Shown in pieces: positions 1 to 9,024 of a stretch of 64,000 nt of DNA. Made by a program: the position numbers and the translations under genes. Under the pieces are notes generated by a model, which was not told where the DNA came from, searched no databases, and worked only from the letters and a program-made list of their open reading frames with translations. Source of the stretch: Bacteroidales bacterium UBA3289 (lineage in GTDB: Bacteria; Bacteroidota; Bacteroidia; Bacteroidales; UBA932); assembly GCA_002361625.1 (NCBI GenBank), contig DETL01000020.1:54200-118199 (forward strand). The letters run 5' to 3'. Position 1 is the first letter of the stretch, and each line of letters opens with the position of its first letter.

Positions 1-648
1 ACGCACTGCCCGATGACCATCATCCCCGAGATGTTCAACAAGACGGAGATCACCCTGGACAAGATCGTCAAGCTCGCTCTTTCGGCTATCCTCAAGCGCA
101 AGCTTCTCGGAATCGGCTACGGCACCGTGGTCGTAGCGGAAGGCGTGTTCCACGACCTGGATCCCCAGGAAATCAAGAACGCCGGCGTTTCCATGACCTA
201 CGACGAGCACGGTCATCCGGAACTGGGCAAGATCTCCAAGGCCGTCCTGTTCAACGACATCCTCGAGAAGGAGTTCAAGAAGATCGGCCTCAAGGTCAAG
301 ACCCGTCCGGTCGAGATCGGCTACGATGTCCGCTGCCAGGATCCGATCGGCTACGACCTCACCTACTGCACCGAACTGGCCATGGGCGCCTACGAGCTCT
401 TCGCCAAGGGTGAAACCGGCTGCATGGTCTATGTCGATGCCGACGGCGAGTCCCACCCCCTGTACCTGAAGGATCTCCAGAACGCCGAGGGCAAGATTCC
501 TCCGCGCCGGGTGAACATCGAGGGCGGTACCTCCCAGAACTACTTCAACCACATCTGCCACTTCATCACCCCGGCCGACTACGAGGCCGCGAAGAAGTAC
601 GTCGCCGACCCGGAGACCTACGACTTCAAGAAGATCCTGAACTGGTAA
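1..648 (+). CDS. 6-phosphofructokinase, C-terminal part (truncated by window edge)
   Basis: The frame is open from the first base and its start lies outside the window; 215 codons remain. Phosphofructokinase converts fructose 6-phosphate to fructose 1,6-bisphosphate in glycolysis. What is visible is the second half of the fold: a PEMF segment near the left edge, a GYGTVVVAEGVFH strand, and RPVEIGYDVRCQDPIGYDL, which corresponds to the family's fructose 6-phosphate-binding region. The segment that separates ATP from pyrophosphate dependence is not in the window, so the phosphoryl donor is undecided. The next gene starts 1 bp after the stop, suggesting co-transcription. Family assignment is firm; donor and gene symbol are left open. 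Confidence 0.85.
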   Translation, partial: THCPMTIIPEMFNKTEITLDKIVKLALSAILKRKLLGIGYGTVVVAEGVFHDLDPQEIKNAGVSMTYDEHGHPELGKISKAVLFNDILEKEFKKIGLKVKTRPVEIGYDVRCQDPIGYDLTYCTELAMGAYELFAKGETGCMVYVDADGESHPLYLKDLQNAEGKIPPRRVNIEGGTSQNYFNHICHFITPADYEAAKKYVADPETYDFKKILNW

Positions 649-649
649 G

Positions 650-2152
650 TTGAAACAGATTATCTACCAAATGCTTCCCCGGTTGTGGGGAAGCGGTAAG
701 ATGTCATCGATCGATACCGAGTCCCTGGAGTATCTCCGGGGACTTGGCGTTGATTATGTATGGTACACCGGACTCGTCCGGCACGCTACCCGGAAGTCCG
801 ACGGGGGATGCACGCCGTCCCACCCCCAGATTGTCAAAGGGGATGCCGGATCGCCCTATGCCATCACGGATTACTATGACGTAAATCCCTATCTGGCAGA
901 TGATCCGGACCGCCGGATGGAAGAGTTCCAGGGGCTGGTGCAAAGGACCCATGACCACGGACTGAAGATGATCATGGACTTTGTCCCGAACCATGTGGCC
1001 CGGGACTATGAGAGCCACAGGCCGGGCGTCCGTTCCCTTGGGGCCGATGACGACACCTCCGTGCACTGGGCTCCCGGGAACGACTTTTTCTATTATCCCG
1101 GGGAGGCCCTCCGCCTGCCTGTTCCCTGTGCAGGAGAACCCTTCCGGGAGTATCCTGCCAAGGCCTCCGGCAACTGTTTCTCCCCGGCGCCGGCCGTGAC
1201 CGACTGGTACGAAACCGTCAAGATCAACTACTGCGATTTCCATACTCCGACCTGGGACAAGATGCTGGACATCGTCCGCTACTGGGCCCGGAAAGGGGTG
1301 GACGGTTTCCGCTGCGACATGGTGGAACTGGTTCCGCCGCCGTTCATGCAGTGGCTCATCGCCCGGATCAAGGAGGAGTTCCCGCAGGTCATCTTCATCG
1401 CGGAGGTCTATGAAAAGGAGAAGTACCGGATGTATGTCGATGAGGTGGGCTTCGACCTGCTCTATGACAAGTCCGGACTCTATGACACGGTCCGGGCCGT
1501 CACTTGCAACGGACTCAGTGCCAGGGAATTGACCTGGAACTGGCAGTTCCTCGGCGACCTGCAGCCGCGGATGCTGGATTTCCTGGAGAACCACGACGAG
1601 CAGCGCGTCGCCTCCGATTTCTTCGCCGGCAGCGCCGAAGCGGGCTACGCAGCCTTGGGCGTGTCCCTGCTTTTGAACACCGCCCCTTTCATGCTCTACT
1701 TCGGACAGGAAATCGGCGAAAGGGGAATGGACGACGAACCTTTCAGCGGCGTGAACGGCCGCACCTCCATCTTCGACTGGTGGACGGTGGACAGCCTGCA
1801 GGCACTCCGGAAGTACATTTCGGATGCCAGGAAAGGCTTGAACCCGCACCGGCGAAGCATCCTGAAACGCTACCGCGATATCCTTCAACTCTCCCGCAAG
1901 CCCGCTTTCCGGGAAGGGAAGACCTTCGACCTCGGTTACTGCCAGGGCGCGGGTTTCAATCCCGACCGTCACTTTGCCTTCCTGCGCAGCGAAGGCGAAG
2001 AAACCTGGCTGGTCGTTGCGAACTTCGGTCCCGAGGCGGACATCACGGTAACCATCCCTGATGAGGCAAACAACTACCTGGGGATCAACGTGAAAGGGCT
2101 GACTACTTTAAGCGTTCCTGAAAAAGATTTCACCGCGATCCGCGTCTTCTGA
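650..2152 (+). CDS. GH13 alpha-amylase family glycoside hydrolase
   Basis: A 500-residue (beta/alpha)8-barrel enzyme acting on alpha-glucans or malto-oligosaccharides. The GH13 conserved blocks are in order: DFVPNH (about residue 110), GFRCDMVE with the nucleophile Asp (about 220), FIAEVYE with the acid/base Glu (about 250), and NHDEQR (about 315). A C-terminal beta domain follows. No signal peptide is seen, so it is probably cytoplasmic and may supply sugar to glycolysis with the phosphofructokinase just upstream. The start is a TTG; the first downstream ATG would cut the first barrel strand (IIYQMLPRLWG). Its 3' end overlaps the convergent trmH-like gene by 23 bp. Exact substrate cannot be told. 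Confidence 0.88.
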   Translation: MKQIIYQMLPRLWGSGKMSSIDTESLEYLRGLGVDYVWYTGLVRHATRKSDGGCTPSHPQIVKGDAGSPYAITDYYDVNPYLADDPDRRMEEFQGLVQRTHDHGLKMIMDFVPNHVARDYESHRPGVRSLGADDDTSVHWAPGNDFFYYPGEALRLPVPCAGEPFREYPAKASGNCFSPAPAVTDWYETVKINYCDFHTPTWDKMLDIVRYWARKGVDGFRCDMVELVPPPFMQWLIARIKEEFPQVIFIAEVYEKEKYRMYVDEVGFDLLYDKSGLYDTVRAVTCNGLSARELTWNWQFLGDLQPRMLDFLENHDEQRVASDFFAGSAEAGYAALGVSLLLNTAPFMLYFGQEIGERGMDDEPFSGVNGRTSIFDWWTVDSLQALRKYISDARKGLNPHRRSILKRYRDILQLSRKPAFREGKTFDLGYCQGAGFNPDRHFAFLRSEGEETWLVVANFGPEADITVTIPDEANNYLGINVKGLTTLSVPEKDFTAIRVF

Positions 2153-2858
2153 ACTCGGCGACGGTGATGGCCGTCGCAATGGCGGCGTTCAGGGATTCGG
2201 AACCCGGATCATCTGCCGGATAGGGCGGAATGAAGAGACGGTCGCCCACACAGGCGGCCGTTTCCGGCGATATCCCGTTGGATTCATTGCCGATGACGAT
2301 GACGGAAGGGGATTCCGCCCCGGTGTCGAGCGTTTTCCGGTACAGGTTCTCCCCGTCCAGGAAAGTGCCGTACACATGCCCGCCTGCGGCCCGGATGCTC
2401 CGGCAGCAGGCAGGGATGTCCACCGTGTGATACGGGATGCGGAAGATCGCGCCCATCGTCGCCTGTACGACCTTGGGATTATACAGGTCCACCGTATCCT
2501 CCGAGGCGAACACACCGTCGATGCCGAACCAGTCCGCGATGCGGAGGATCGTCCCCAGGTTGCCCGGGTCCCGGATGCCGTCCAGCGCCAGGTACAGGCC
2601 TTTTTCCGGCTGATAGAGGACCGGAGAGGGAATCCGGACCGTCGCCAGCACGGGAGAAGGGGAGGAAAGGGAGGTTAGCCGGGCCATCGCCTCTTCTCCG
2701 ATCTCATCCCGCCGGTACACGGAAACGACCTCGAATCCGGAAGCCATGGCTTCGGAAACCATCTTCTCGCCTTCGACGACAAAAAGGCCGTTTTCATCCC
2801 GTCCCTTTTTCCGGGACAGGGAAGCGATGCGCTTCATTTCATTCCTGGAAATCTGCAT
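2130..2858 (-). CDS. TrmH/SpoU-family RNA 2'-O-methyltransferase
   Basis: A 242-residue SPOUT methyltransferase that transfers a methyl group from SAM to a ribose 2'-OH of rRNA or tRNA. The three family motifs are clear: NPGNLGTILRIADWFG (motif 1), VIGNESNGIS (motif 2) and SESLNAAIATAI (motif 3), which form the trefoil-knot cofactor site. The N-terminus (VVEGEKMVSEA) matches the small substrate-binding domain of the RlmB/TrmH group. It is divergent from tamL. A perfect -7 box (TAACTTTG on the minus strand, 2863-2870) lies only 4 bp before the ATG, so the mRNA may be leaderless. The target nucleotide cannot be predicted. Confidence 0.9.
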   Translation of the reverse strand: MQISRNEMKRIASLSRKKGRDENGLFVVEGEKMVSEAMASGFEVVSVYRRDEIGEEAMARLTSLSSPSPVLATVRIPSPVLYQPEKGLYLALDGIRDPGNLGTILRIADWFGIDGVFASEDTVDLYNPKVVQATMGAIFRIPYHTVDIPACCRSIRAAGGHVYGTFLDGENLYRKTLDTGAESPSVIVIGNESNGISPETAACVGDRLFIPPYPADDPGSESLNAAIATAITVAEFRRRGSR

Positions 2859-2862
2859 GGCA

Positions 2863-2870
2863 CAAAGTTA
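2863..2870 (-). promoter_or_regulatory. -7 promoter box of trmH-like gene
   Basis: Reads TAACTTTG on the minus strand, an exact match to the Bacteroidota TAnnTTTG element, 4 bp before the ATG at 2858. It overlaps the divergent tamL promoter region; no convincing -33 TTTG is seen. Confidence 0.6.
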
Positions 2871-2879
2871 TGACATTTC

Positions 2880-2912
2880 TTGTCGAAATACACGTAAAAA
2901 GTGTTATTTTTG
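2880..2912 (+). promoter_or_regulatory. Promoter of tamL
   Basis: TTG at 2880-2882, 22 bp spacer, then TATTTTTG at 2905-2912, matching the -33/-7 pattern of Bacteroidota. The ATG at 2918 begins 5 bp after the box, at or very near the expected transcription start. Confidence 0.65.
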
Positions 2913-2917
2913 TAAGA

Positions 2918-5095
2918 ATGAACTGCCGAAAGCCCATACTGCTTCTTCTCCTTGCCGGAGCGCTGGCCGCCTCCTGCAGTACGACCCGGAATATTCCTGC
3001 CGGGAAATACCGCCTGGCCGGCAGCAAGATCCAGGTGGAGGGCAAAGGCGTCCGTCCCGCCGACCTTTCTTCCTATGTCAGCCAGAAGCCCAACGGGGCG
3101 ATTTTCGGCTGGAGCCCCGGCGTTTCCATCTACAACTGGGCCGATTCGTCCGATACCTGGATCAACAATCTCATCCGGAACATCGGGACGCCTCCGGTCA
3201 TTTTCGAGCCGGAGCAGGTGCAGGTGAGCGTGGACAACATGGCCGACCACATGGAATACATCGGCTGGTACGGATCGACCGTCCGGAGTGAGGTCGAATA
3301 CAAGGACCGGCGCGCCTACGTGACCTATCATGTCCGTCCCGGACATCGATACACCATTTCCTCGATCCAGTACAAGCTTCCCGATTCCGACGAATTCGAA
3401 CGGGACTTCGAATTGGACAAACGCCGGACGACCATCAAGACCGGGCAGTATCTTTCCGAAGCGGCCCTGGAAAATGAAACGGTCCGCTCCACCGAGTTTT
3501 TCCTGAACCGCGGCTATTACGGTTTCAACAAGAATTATTACCTGTTCGAAGCCGATACGCTCCGGTCGGACGGAACGGCGGACCTGACGATGTCCATCCT
3601 GGAGTATCCCCGGAGCGAATCCCCGGACGAGGCCAAGCCGCATCGAAAGTTCACCATCGGCAATGTCACCCTTTCCACGCCGGCCGACATCGAAGTCCGT
3701 CCCAGCGTCCTGGAAGGCCTGAATCTCCTCCGTCCCGGCATGCGCTACAGCGCCCGGATCGTGGATGCGACCTACTCCCGCCTTTCCAATCTGAGCGTAT
3801 TCAACGGCGTAAACGTGGCGATGACTCCCGTCTTCGACGATGTCGTGGACTGCGACATCACCCTGCAAAGCGGCCGTATCCAGGGGTTCAAGGCGAATCT
3901 GGAGGCCTCGGTGAACTCCACGGGACTTTTCGGGATCTCTCCGCAGCTCAACTACTTCCATAAGAATGTCTTTCATGGGGGAGAGCTCTTCAACCTGGGA
4001 CTCAAAGGCAATTTCCAGTTCAAGCCCAAGGAGAACATCCGGGCCACCGAGTTCAGCGCAACATCGTCGATCCGCATTCCGCGGCTCATCGGTCTTCCGC
4101 ACAATCTCTTCCGGGGCCCCAACCTGCCCCATACGGACATCTCCCTGGGTGTGAGCTATCAGGACCGTCCGGAATACAAACGGACGATGATTACCACATC
4201 CTTCGGCTATTCCGGTAACCTGGGCCGCAATTTCTTCTACGAGGTCTATCCCTTCAAGGCCAACATCGTCCGGCTGTTCAACATTTCGGATAGTTTCTTC
4301 CAGCGCCTGGTCACGGACCTGTTCCTGCTCAATGCCTATTCGGATCACTTCGACATGGGAGTGGGCAGCATGCTGTATTATACGACGGACGCGTCCACCG
4401 TTCCGAAGCGGGCCTATCATTATGTCCGCCTGGGCCTGGACCTTTCCGGCAATGTCATCAGTCTGTTCAATTCGGCCATGCCTGTCGATGACTTCGGCCA
4501 GCATACCATCTGGGAAACGCCTTATGCCCAGTATGTCCGGGCTGAACTGAACCTGGGAAAGACCTTCCGTTTCGGTGGGGGAGACGGACAGGCACTGGCC
4601 CTCCATTTCATGGCCGGCGCCGGTTATGCCTACGGAAATTCGACGACCGTCCCGTTCGAAAAGCAGTTTTATGCCGGCGGTGCGAACAGCATGCGCGGCT
4701 GGCAGGCCCGTGCCCTGGGACCGGGTAGCGTGGAACCCTGGACGGAATACTTCCTGATCCCGAGCCAGACCGGCGACTTCAAGCTGGAGGCCAATATGGA
4801 ATACCGCTTCCCCATGTTCTGGAAACTGGAAGGGGCTGCTTTCGTGGATGTCGGCAATGTCTGGGACCTGCGCTCGAATCCGGGATTCGAAGGATCGCGG
4901 TTCACTTTCGACAGCATTGCCGGAGACTGGGGGCTCGGAATCCGGGTGAACCTGGATTTCATCCTGGTCCGTGTGGATTGGGGAATGAAGGTCTATGATC
5001 CTGTCAATACGGCCGGCGCCCGTTGGATCGGACCAGCCCATTGGCTGAATGCCAACAACTTCGCCATCCATTTCGGCGTAGGCTATCCTTTCTGA
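2918..5095 (+). CDS. tamL: TamL-type lipoprotein, BamA/TamA (Omp85) family
   Basis: A 725-residue outer-membrane assembly protein. The N-terminus is a lipoprotein signal (LAASC, lipidated Cys20), followed by POTRA-like periplasmic repeats and a C-terminal Omp85 beta-barrel (GGANSMRGWQARALGPG and the terminal aromatic strand ending VGYPF). Lipidated TamA homologues are the TamL proteins of Bacteroidota, partners of TamB in envelope assembly; no tamB is present in the window. The ATG at 2918 is chosen over an upstream in-frame ATG at 2870 because the latter lies before the promoter -7 box and would bury the signal peptide. The 3' end overlaps rarA by 13 bp. Confidence 0.87.
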   Translation: MNCRKPILLLLLAGALAASCSTTRNIPAGKYRLAGSKIQVEGKGVRPADLSSYVSQKPNGAIFGWSPGVSIYNWADSSDTWINNLIRNIGTPPVIFEPEQVQVSVDNMADHMEYIGWYGSTVRSEVEYKDRRAYVTYHVRPGHRYTISSIQYKLPDSDEFERDFELDKRRTTIKTGQYLSEAALENETVRSTEFFLNRGYYGFNKNYYLFEADTLRSDGTADLTMSILEYPRSESPDEAKPHRKFTIGNVTLSTPADIEVRPSVLEGLNLLRPGMRYSARIVDATYSRLSNLSVFNGVNVAMTPVFDDVVDCDITLQSGRIQGFKANLEASVNSTGLFGISPQLNYFHKNVFHGGELFNLGLKGNFQFKPKENIRATEFSATSSIRIPRLIGLPHNLFRGPNLPHTDISLGVSYQDRPEYKRTMITTSFGYSGNLGRNFFYEVYPFKANIVRLFNISDSFFQRLVTDLFLLNAYSDHFDMGVGSMLYYTTDASTVPKRAYHYVRLGLDLSGNVISLFNSAMPVDDFGQHTIWETPYAQYVRAELNLGKTFRFGGGDGQALALHFMAGAGYAYGNSTTVPFEKQFYAGGANSMRGWQARALGPGSVEPWTEYFLIPSQTGDFKLEANMEYRFPMFWKLEGAAFVDVGNVWDLRSNPGFEGSRFTFDSIAGDWGLGIRVNLDFILVRVDWGMKVYDPVNTAGARWIGPAHWLNANNFAIHFGVGYPF

Positions 5096-6384
5096 TAGTA
5101 TTTGGGCCAGCAGGCTTCGAGATAGGCGCGGAGGGTGTTTTCGTGCCGGTTGGGCTGGGGTTCGTAGAAGACCGTGCCCTTGATCTGCTCGGGAAGGAAT
5201 TCCATGTCCACGAAGTGGCCGGGATAATCGTGGGCGTACTTGTATCCGTCGCTGTAATGAAGGTCTTTCATGAGCTGGGTAGGGGCGTTCCGGATGGGAA
5301 GGGGCACCGGGAGGTTGCCGGTTTCTTTCACCAGGGCGAGAGCATTTTCCAGTGCCATATAGGAACCGTTGCTCTTGGGGGAAGAGGCCAGATAGACCGT
5401 CGTCTCCGCCAGCGGAATCCTTCCTTCCGGCATGCCGATCTTGGAAACCACCTCGAAGCAGGCATTGGCCAGAAGCAGTGCATTCGGATTGGCAAGCCCC
5501 ACATCTTCCGATGCCGACAGGCACAGACGCCGGGCAATGAACAGCGGGTCTTCGCCCGCATCGATCATCCGGGCCAGGTAATAGATGGCGGCATTGGGGT
5601 CGGAGCCCCGGATGCTCTTGATGAAGGCGGAGATGATATCGTAGTGCATCTCCCCGTCCTTGTCATACATGGCCATGTTTTCCTGGATGCTCTCCGTAAC
5701 CGCCTCATTATTAATAATTATCGGCTCTTTTCCAGCGAAGGCGTCCACGACGATCTCCAGGACGTTCAGCAGTTTCCGGCCGTCGCCGCCGCTGAAGCGC
5801 ATCAAGGCCTCCGTCTCCTCCAGCCGGATATCCTTCGTCTTCAGAAGGACATCTTCGCGGAGCGCACGGTCCAACAGGATTTGCAGATCCTCCCGATCCA
5901 GGGATTTCAGGACAAAAACCTGGCAGCGGGAGAGCAGGGGAGAGATCACCTCGAAGGACGGATTCTCCGTCGTCGCACCGATCAAGACGATGGTGCCCGT
6001 CTCCACGGCCCCGAGCAGGGCATCCTGCTGCGCTTTGTTGAAGCGGTGGATTTCGTCGATGAACAGGATTGGAGCGCCCCGCTGGCTGAACAGGCCCGCT
6101 CCCCGGGCTTTCTCGAACACCTCCCGGACATCCTTGACGCCGGCCGTGACCGCGGAGAGGGTATAGAACTCGCGGCCCATCGTTTCGGCGATGATATGGG
6201 CCAGGGTCGTCTTTCCTACGCCGGGAGGGCCCCAGAGAATGAACGACGACAGATTCCCGCTCTCGATCATCTTGCGGAGGACACAGCCTTCCCCGACCAG
6301 ATGCCGTTGGCCCACATATTGGTCCAGCGAATCCGGACGCATCCGTTCCGGAAGGGGAGGGAGCAGGGTACTCGAGGCGGACAT
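5083..6384 (-). CDS. rarA: Replication-associated recombination protein A (RarA/MgsA), AAA+ ATPase
   Basis: A 433-residue clamp-loader-like AAA+ ATPase that acts at stalled replication forks. Walker A is GPPGVGKT (residues 52-59) and Walker B LFIDEIHRF (about 107-115); GATTENPSFEV (sensor 1) and LLSRC (arginine-finger region) follow. The C-terminal part carries the MgsA/RarA tetramerisation region (IRGSDPNAAIYYLARMI and YKYAHDYPGHFV). Length and motif order are those of the full family. It lies 16 bp downstream of the GNAT gene on the same strand and is probably co-transcribed with it. Confidence 0.95.
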   Translation of the reverse strand: MSASSTLLPPLPERMRPDSLDQYVGQRHLVGEGCVLRKMIESGNLSSFILWGPPGVGKTTLAHIIAETMGREFYTLSAVTAGVKDVREVFEKARGAGLFSQRGAPILFIDEIHRFNKAQQDALLGAVETGTIVLIGATTENPSFEVISPLLSRCQVFVLKSLDREDLQILLDRALREDVLLKTKDIRLEETEALMRFSGGDGRKLLNVLEIVVDAFAGKEPIIINNEAVTESIQENMAMYDKDGEMHYDIISAFIKSIRGSDPNAAIYYLARMIDAGEDPLFIARRLCLSASEDVGLANPNALLLANACFEVVSKIGMPEGRIPLAETTVYLASSPKSNGSYMALENALALVKETGNLPVPLPIRNAPTQLMKDLHYSDGYKYAHDYPGHFVDMEFLPEQIKGTVFYEPQPNRHENTLRAYLEACWPKYYQKG

Positions 6385-6400
6385 TCCGTTTGCCGATCCG

Positions 6401-7534
6401 TTAGATTTTCTTGCTGAACACGCGGCGGCGGCGCTTGAAGTCCCTCCGGTACAGGTTCCACAGGTTCTGGACCGCGTTGTTGGTCTCCATCTCCGCGTTG
6501 GATTCGCCGTACTTGAACCCGCCTTCGATGAGCTGCGGGATCAGTTCATTGAAGATGATGGAATGGACGCCCCGGTTGCGATACTCCGGATCCACGGCGA
6601 TCATGAGCAGTTCGAGAGCCTCTTCGTGCTTGATATAGGTGGACTTGAGCAGATGCCACCAACCCAGCGGGAAGAGGTACCCGCGGCATTTCTGGGCCGC
6701 ATGGACAATGGAAGGCATGGTCAGGGAAACGGCTACGAGACGACCGTCGTTGTCTTCCACCAGCGTGATGTACCGGAGGTCCACCAAGCCCAGGTAAGTG
6801 TCCACATAACTGTCGATCACTTCGTCAGGAAGGACCGTAAAATCAAACAGATGGGCATAGGAACGGTTGATCAGGTCGAAGATTTTCCGGCCATAGTTCT
6901 CCTTGTTCACCTGCCGCTTGGTGATTTTCCGGATATGCAGTCCGTAGCGCTCCTGGACAAGAGCTGCAGCGCGGGAGACCTTCTCAGGAACCTGCTCGGG
7001 CACGTAGATGCGGTATTCCAGCCAGTCGTTGGCCTTCCCGAAGCCCAAGGCCTCGAAATGGTCCCGATAATACGGATAGTTATACTTGAGGTTGAAGGAG
7101 CTGATGTCATCGAATCCTTCCACGACGCAGCCTTCGTTGTCGAAATCCGTGAATCCGAGCGGTCCGGAAATCTGGGTCATGCCATGTTTCTTGCCAAAGG
7201 CGATGACCGCTTCGATGAGGGCCTTGGAAACTTCCCGGTCATCGATGAAATCGATCCAGCCGAAACGGACTTCGGCATGGTTCCAGTCCCGGTTGGCAAT
7301 CTCGTTGATGATGGCCGCGACGCGACCGACAATTTCACCTTTCTCGTTATATGCCAGGTACTTCTCGAATTTGGAGTACTTCCCCATCGGATTCTTGGAC
7401 ATGTCCAGGGTGGACATCTCGTCCAGGAAGAGACTCGGCACGTAATACGGACAGTCCTTGTACAGTTCCAGCGGGAACTTGACGAAAGCCTTGAGCTCGC
7501 TCCGGCTTTGAACGGTTTTGATCGTTACAGGCAT
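6401..7534 (-). CDS. Large GNAT-superfamily N-acyltransferase-like protein
   Basis: A 377-residue soluble protein. The C-terminal half has a GNAT acyl-CoA-binding signature (LLMIAVDPEYRNRGVHSIIF, about residues 297-316) followed by a FKYGESNAEMETNN strand. The N-terminal half (KFPLELYKDCPYYVPSLF, GPLGFTDFDNEGCVVEGF) is typical of a long two-lobed subgroup common in Bacteroidota. The acyl donor and acceptor are unknown. A minus-strand TATATTTG box lies at 7564-7571, about 30 bp before the ATG. It probably forms an operon with rarA. Confidence 0.75.
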   Translation of the reverse strand: MPVTIKTVQSRSELKAFVKFPLELYKDCPYYVPSLFLDEMSTLDMSKNPMGKYSKFEKYLAYNEKGEIVGRVAAIINEIANRDWNHAEVRFGWIDFIDDREVSKALIEAVIAFGKKHGMTQISGPLGFTDFDNEGCVVEGFDDISSFNLKYNYPYYRDHFEALGFGKANDWLEYRIYVPEQVPEKVSRAAALVQERYGLHIRKITKRQVNKENYGRKIFDLINRSYAHLFDFTVLPDEVIDSYVDTYLGLVDLRYITLVEDNDGRLVAVSLTMPSIVHAAQKCRGYLFPLGWWHLLKSTYIKHEEALELLMIAVDPEYRNRGVHSIIFNELIPQLIEGGFKYGESNAEMETNNAVQNLWNLYRRDFKRRRRVFSKKI

Positions 7535-7563
7535 AGGTTGGGTTTCACGTATCTTTTAATGTG

Positions 7564-7571
7564 CAAATATA
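7564..7571 (-). promoter_or_regulatory. -7 promoter box of the GNAT-rarA operon
   Basis: TATATTTG on the minus strand, matching TAnnTTTG, 29 bp before the ATG at 7534, in the short gap after the DUF5723 stop. No clear -33 element. Confidence 0.5.
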
Positions 7572-7577
7572 TACATT

Positions 7578-9014
7578 TTATTCGGAACGGAAGCGCTTGG
7601 CGTGATCCAGCCGGGACTGGCCGAAAGCGATGTTGAGACCGACATACAGGTTGAATTTCATCTGGTCGCGCGGAATGTAGGCGAAGAGCTGGAGGAACGG
7701 CGGCCACTCTTTGACCAGGTCGCTGGGGAGTGCGATGGTATGGAAGGGGAGGTAGTCGCATCCCAGAAGCAGGTTCACGCCGGCCGGATGCAGGTTGAGG
7801 GCGACTCCGATGCTTTCTCCCAGGCGGTTCAGCGTCGTACCGGTGGACAGGCTCAGGAAGTCCAGCGGATTCCAGTTCACGGACAGACGGGCGGAATGCC
7901 GGTTGAAGGCATGGCCGTTCCGACCCTGATAGAGCGCACCCAGGCTCAGCCTCTCATAGAAGGGCATCCGGAATTCGGCACCGAGCAGGACCTGCAGCGG
8001 AAGCATCCCGAATGCGGCTCCTTTCCCGGAGGCATCCTTGAAGCGATAGACGCCGGAGAGTTCCTCGATCGCACGGTTCAGTTCCGCTTCCCAGTCCCGG
8101 TCTTCTCCTTCTGGAACGGAAGTTTCCAGGACATAGGACGTTTCAGGGGAAACGCCCTGGACCTCGCGGTTCCACCGGATGGCACCCAGATCCAGGATCG
8201 ACGCCGAAAGGGTCAGGCAGGGGAGTACGTTCCAACTGGCTCCCAGGTCCACGGCAGCGCCATATCCGCCCGGTCTGAAATTCCCTCCATTCAGGCTGAT
8301 GGATTCCAGATCCAGATACCCGTCGTCGGTGAGACTGTATTTCAGGAGAGGGGAGGAGGCATGCAAATAGCTCTGGGCCTGGACGGACCATTGGTCAGCG
8401 CCCATGGATAGTTTCATGTTGTCCGCAAAAATTTCGGCCTCGGCAAGCCCGACAAGCGCTTTGACACGAAAACCGACATTGAAGACGTTGTCATAGTTCC
8501 TGGACCAGCCGAAAGCGGCTTCGACCATCTCCTTGGCACGGAAACCCATCCCGGAAAAGTCGTAGTTTCCCTGGCTCTGGTCGTCTTTCAGGAAGGCAAA
8601 CACATCCCGGGGAACGGAGGCCGCATTGAGACTCCGCACATTGAAATCGATCGTATAGAACTGCTCTCCGGACCAGAAGCCGATGGTGAGGAGGTTGACC
8701 CGGGCATCGACGCCCAGGACGCTTTCCTTCTTGATTTTTCCCATGAAATCCGATGCGGACACCCGGTCGCTCAAGAAGGTGTTGAGGGAACCGTTCGCAT
8801 CCGGATACATCAACGTGCTGACGCCCAGATTGCTCCATACACCGACCTGATGACCGCCCAGGGCGATGGAGAGGATGTTCCTCTCGCTCTGGAAGGCAGG
8901 ATTCAGCCGGAAGGCATAAGGATTTCCCCCCAGGAAATAGCCGGTTTCCAAATCCTGGGCAAACAAGCTGAAACTGAAGGATAACAGGATGAACAGGGAA
9001 TAGATTCTCTTCAT
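7578..9014 (-). CDS. DUF5723-type outer-membrane beta-barrel protein
   Basis: A 478-residue protein with a Sec signal peptide (MKRIYSLFILLSFSFSLFAQ), then alternating amphipathic strands with frequent Gly and aromatic residues, as in outer-membrane barrels. NPYAFRLNPAFQSERN near the mature N-terminus and the overall layout fit the Bacteroidota family DUF5723, of unknown function. The ATG at 9014 gives an ideal signal peptide; an in-frame ATG at 9062 would place 16 charged residues before it. It starts 10 bp after the stop of the upstream lipoprotein gene, so the two are almost certainly one operon. Confidence 0.75.
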   Translation of the reverse strand: MKRIYSLFILLSFSFSLFAQDLETGYFLGGNPYAFRLNPAFQSERNILSIALGGHQVGVWSNLGVSTLMYPDANGSLNTFLSDRVSASDFMGKIKKESVLGVDARVNLLTIGFWSGEQFYTIDFNVRSLNAASVPRDVFAFLKDDQSQGNYDFSGMGFRAKEMVEAAFGWSRNYDNVFNVGFRVKALVGLAEAEIFADNMKLSMGADQWSVQAQSYLHASSPLLKYSLTDDGYLDLESISLNGGNFRPGGYGAAVDLGASWNVLPCLTLSASILDLGAIRWNREVQGVSPETSYVLETSVPEGEDRDWEAELNRAIEELSGVYRFKDASGKGAAFGMLPLQVLLGAEFRMPFYERLSLGALYQGRNGHAFNRHSARLSVNWNPLDFLSLSTGTTLNRLGESIGVALNLHPAGVNLLLGCDYLPFHTIALPSDLVKEWPPFLQLFAYIPRDQMKFNLYVGLNIAFGQSRLDHAKRFRSE

Positions 9015-9024
9015 GGCTGGGAGG

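Noticed and set aside
2834..5524. An 896-codon minus-strand frame antisense to tamL and part of rarA
   Set aside because: Covers two genes on different strands, has no recognisable domain, and tamL has a matching promoter, signal peptide and barrel.
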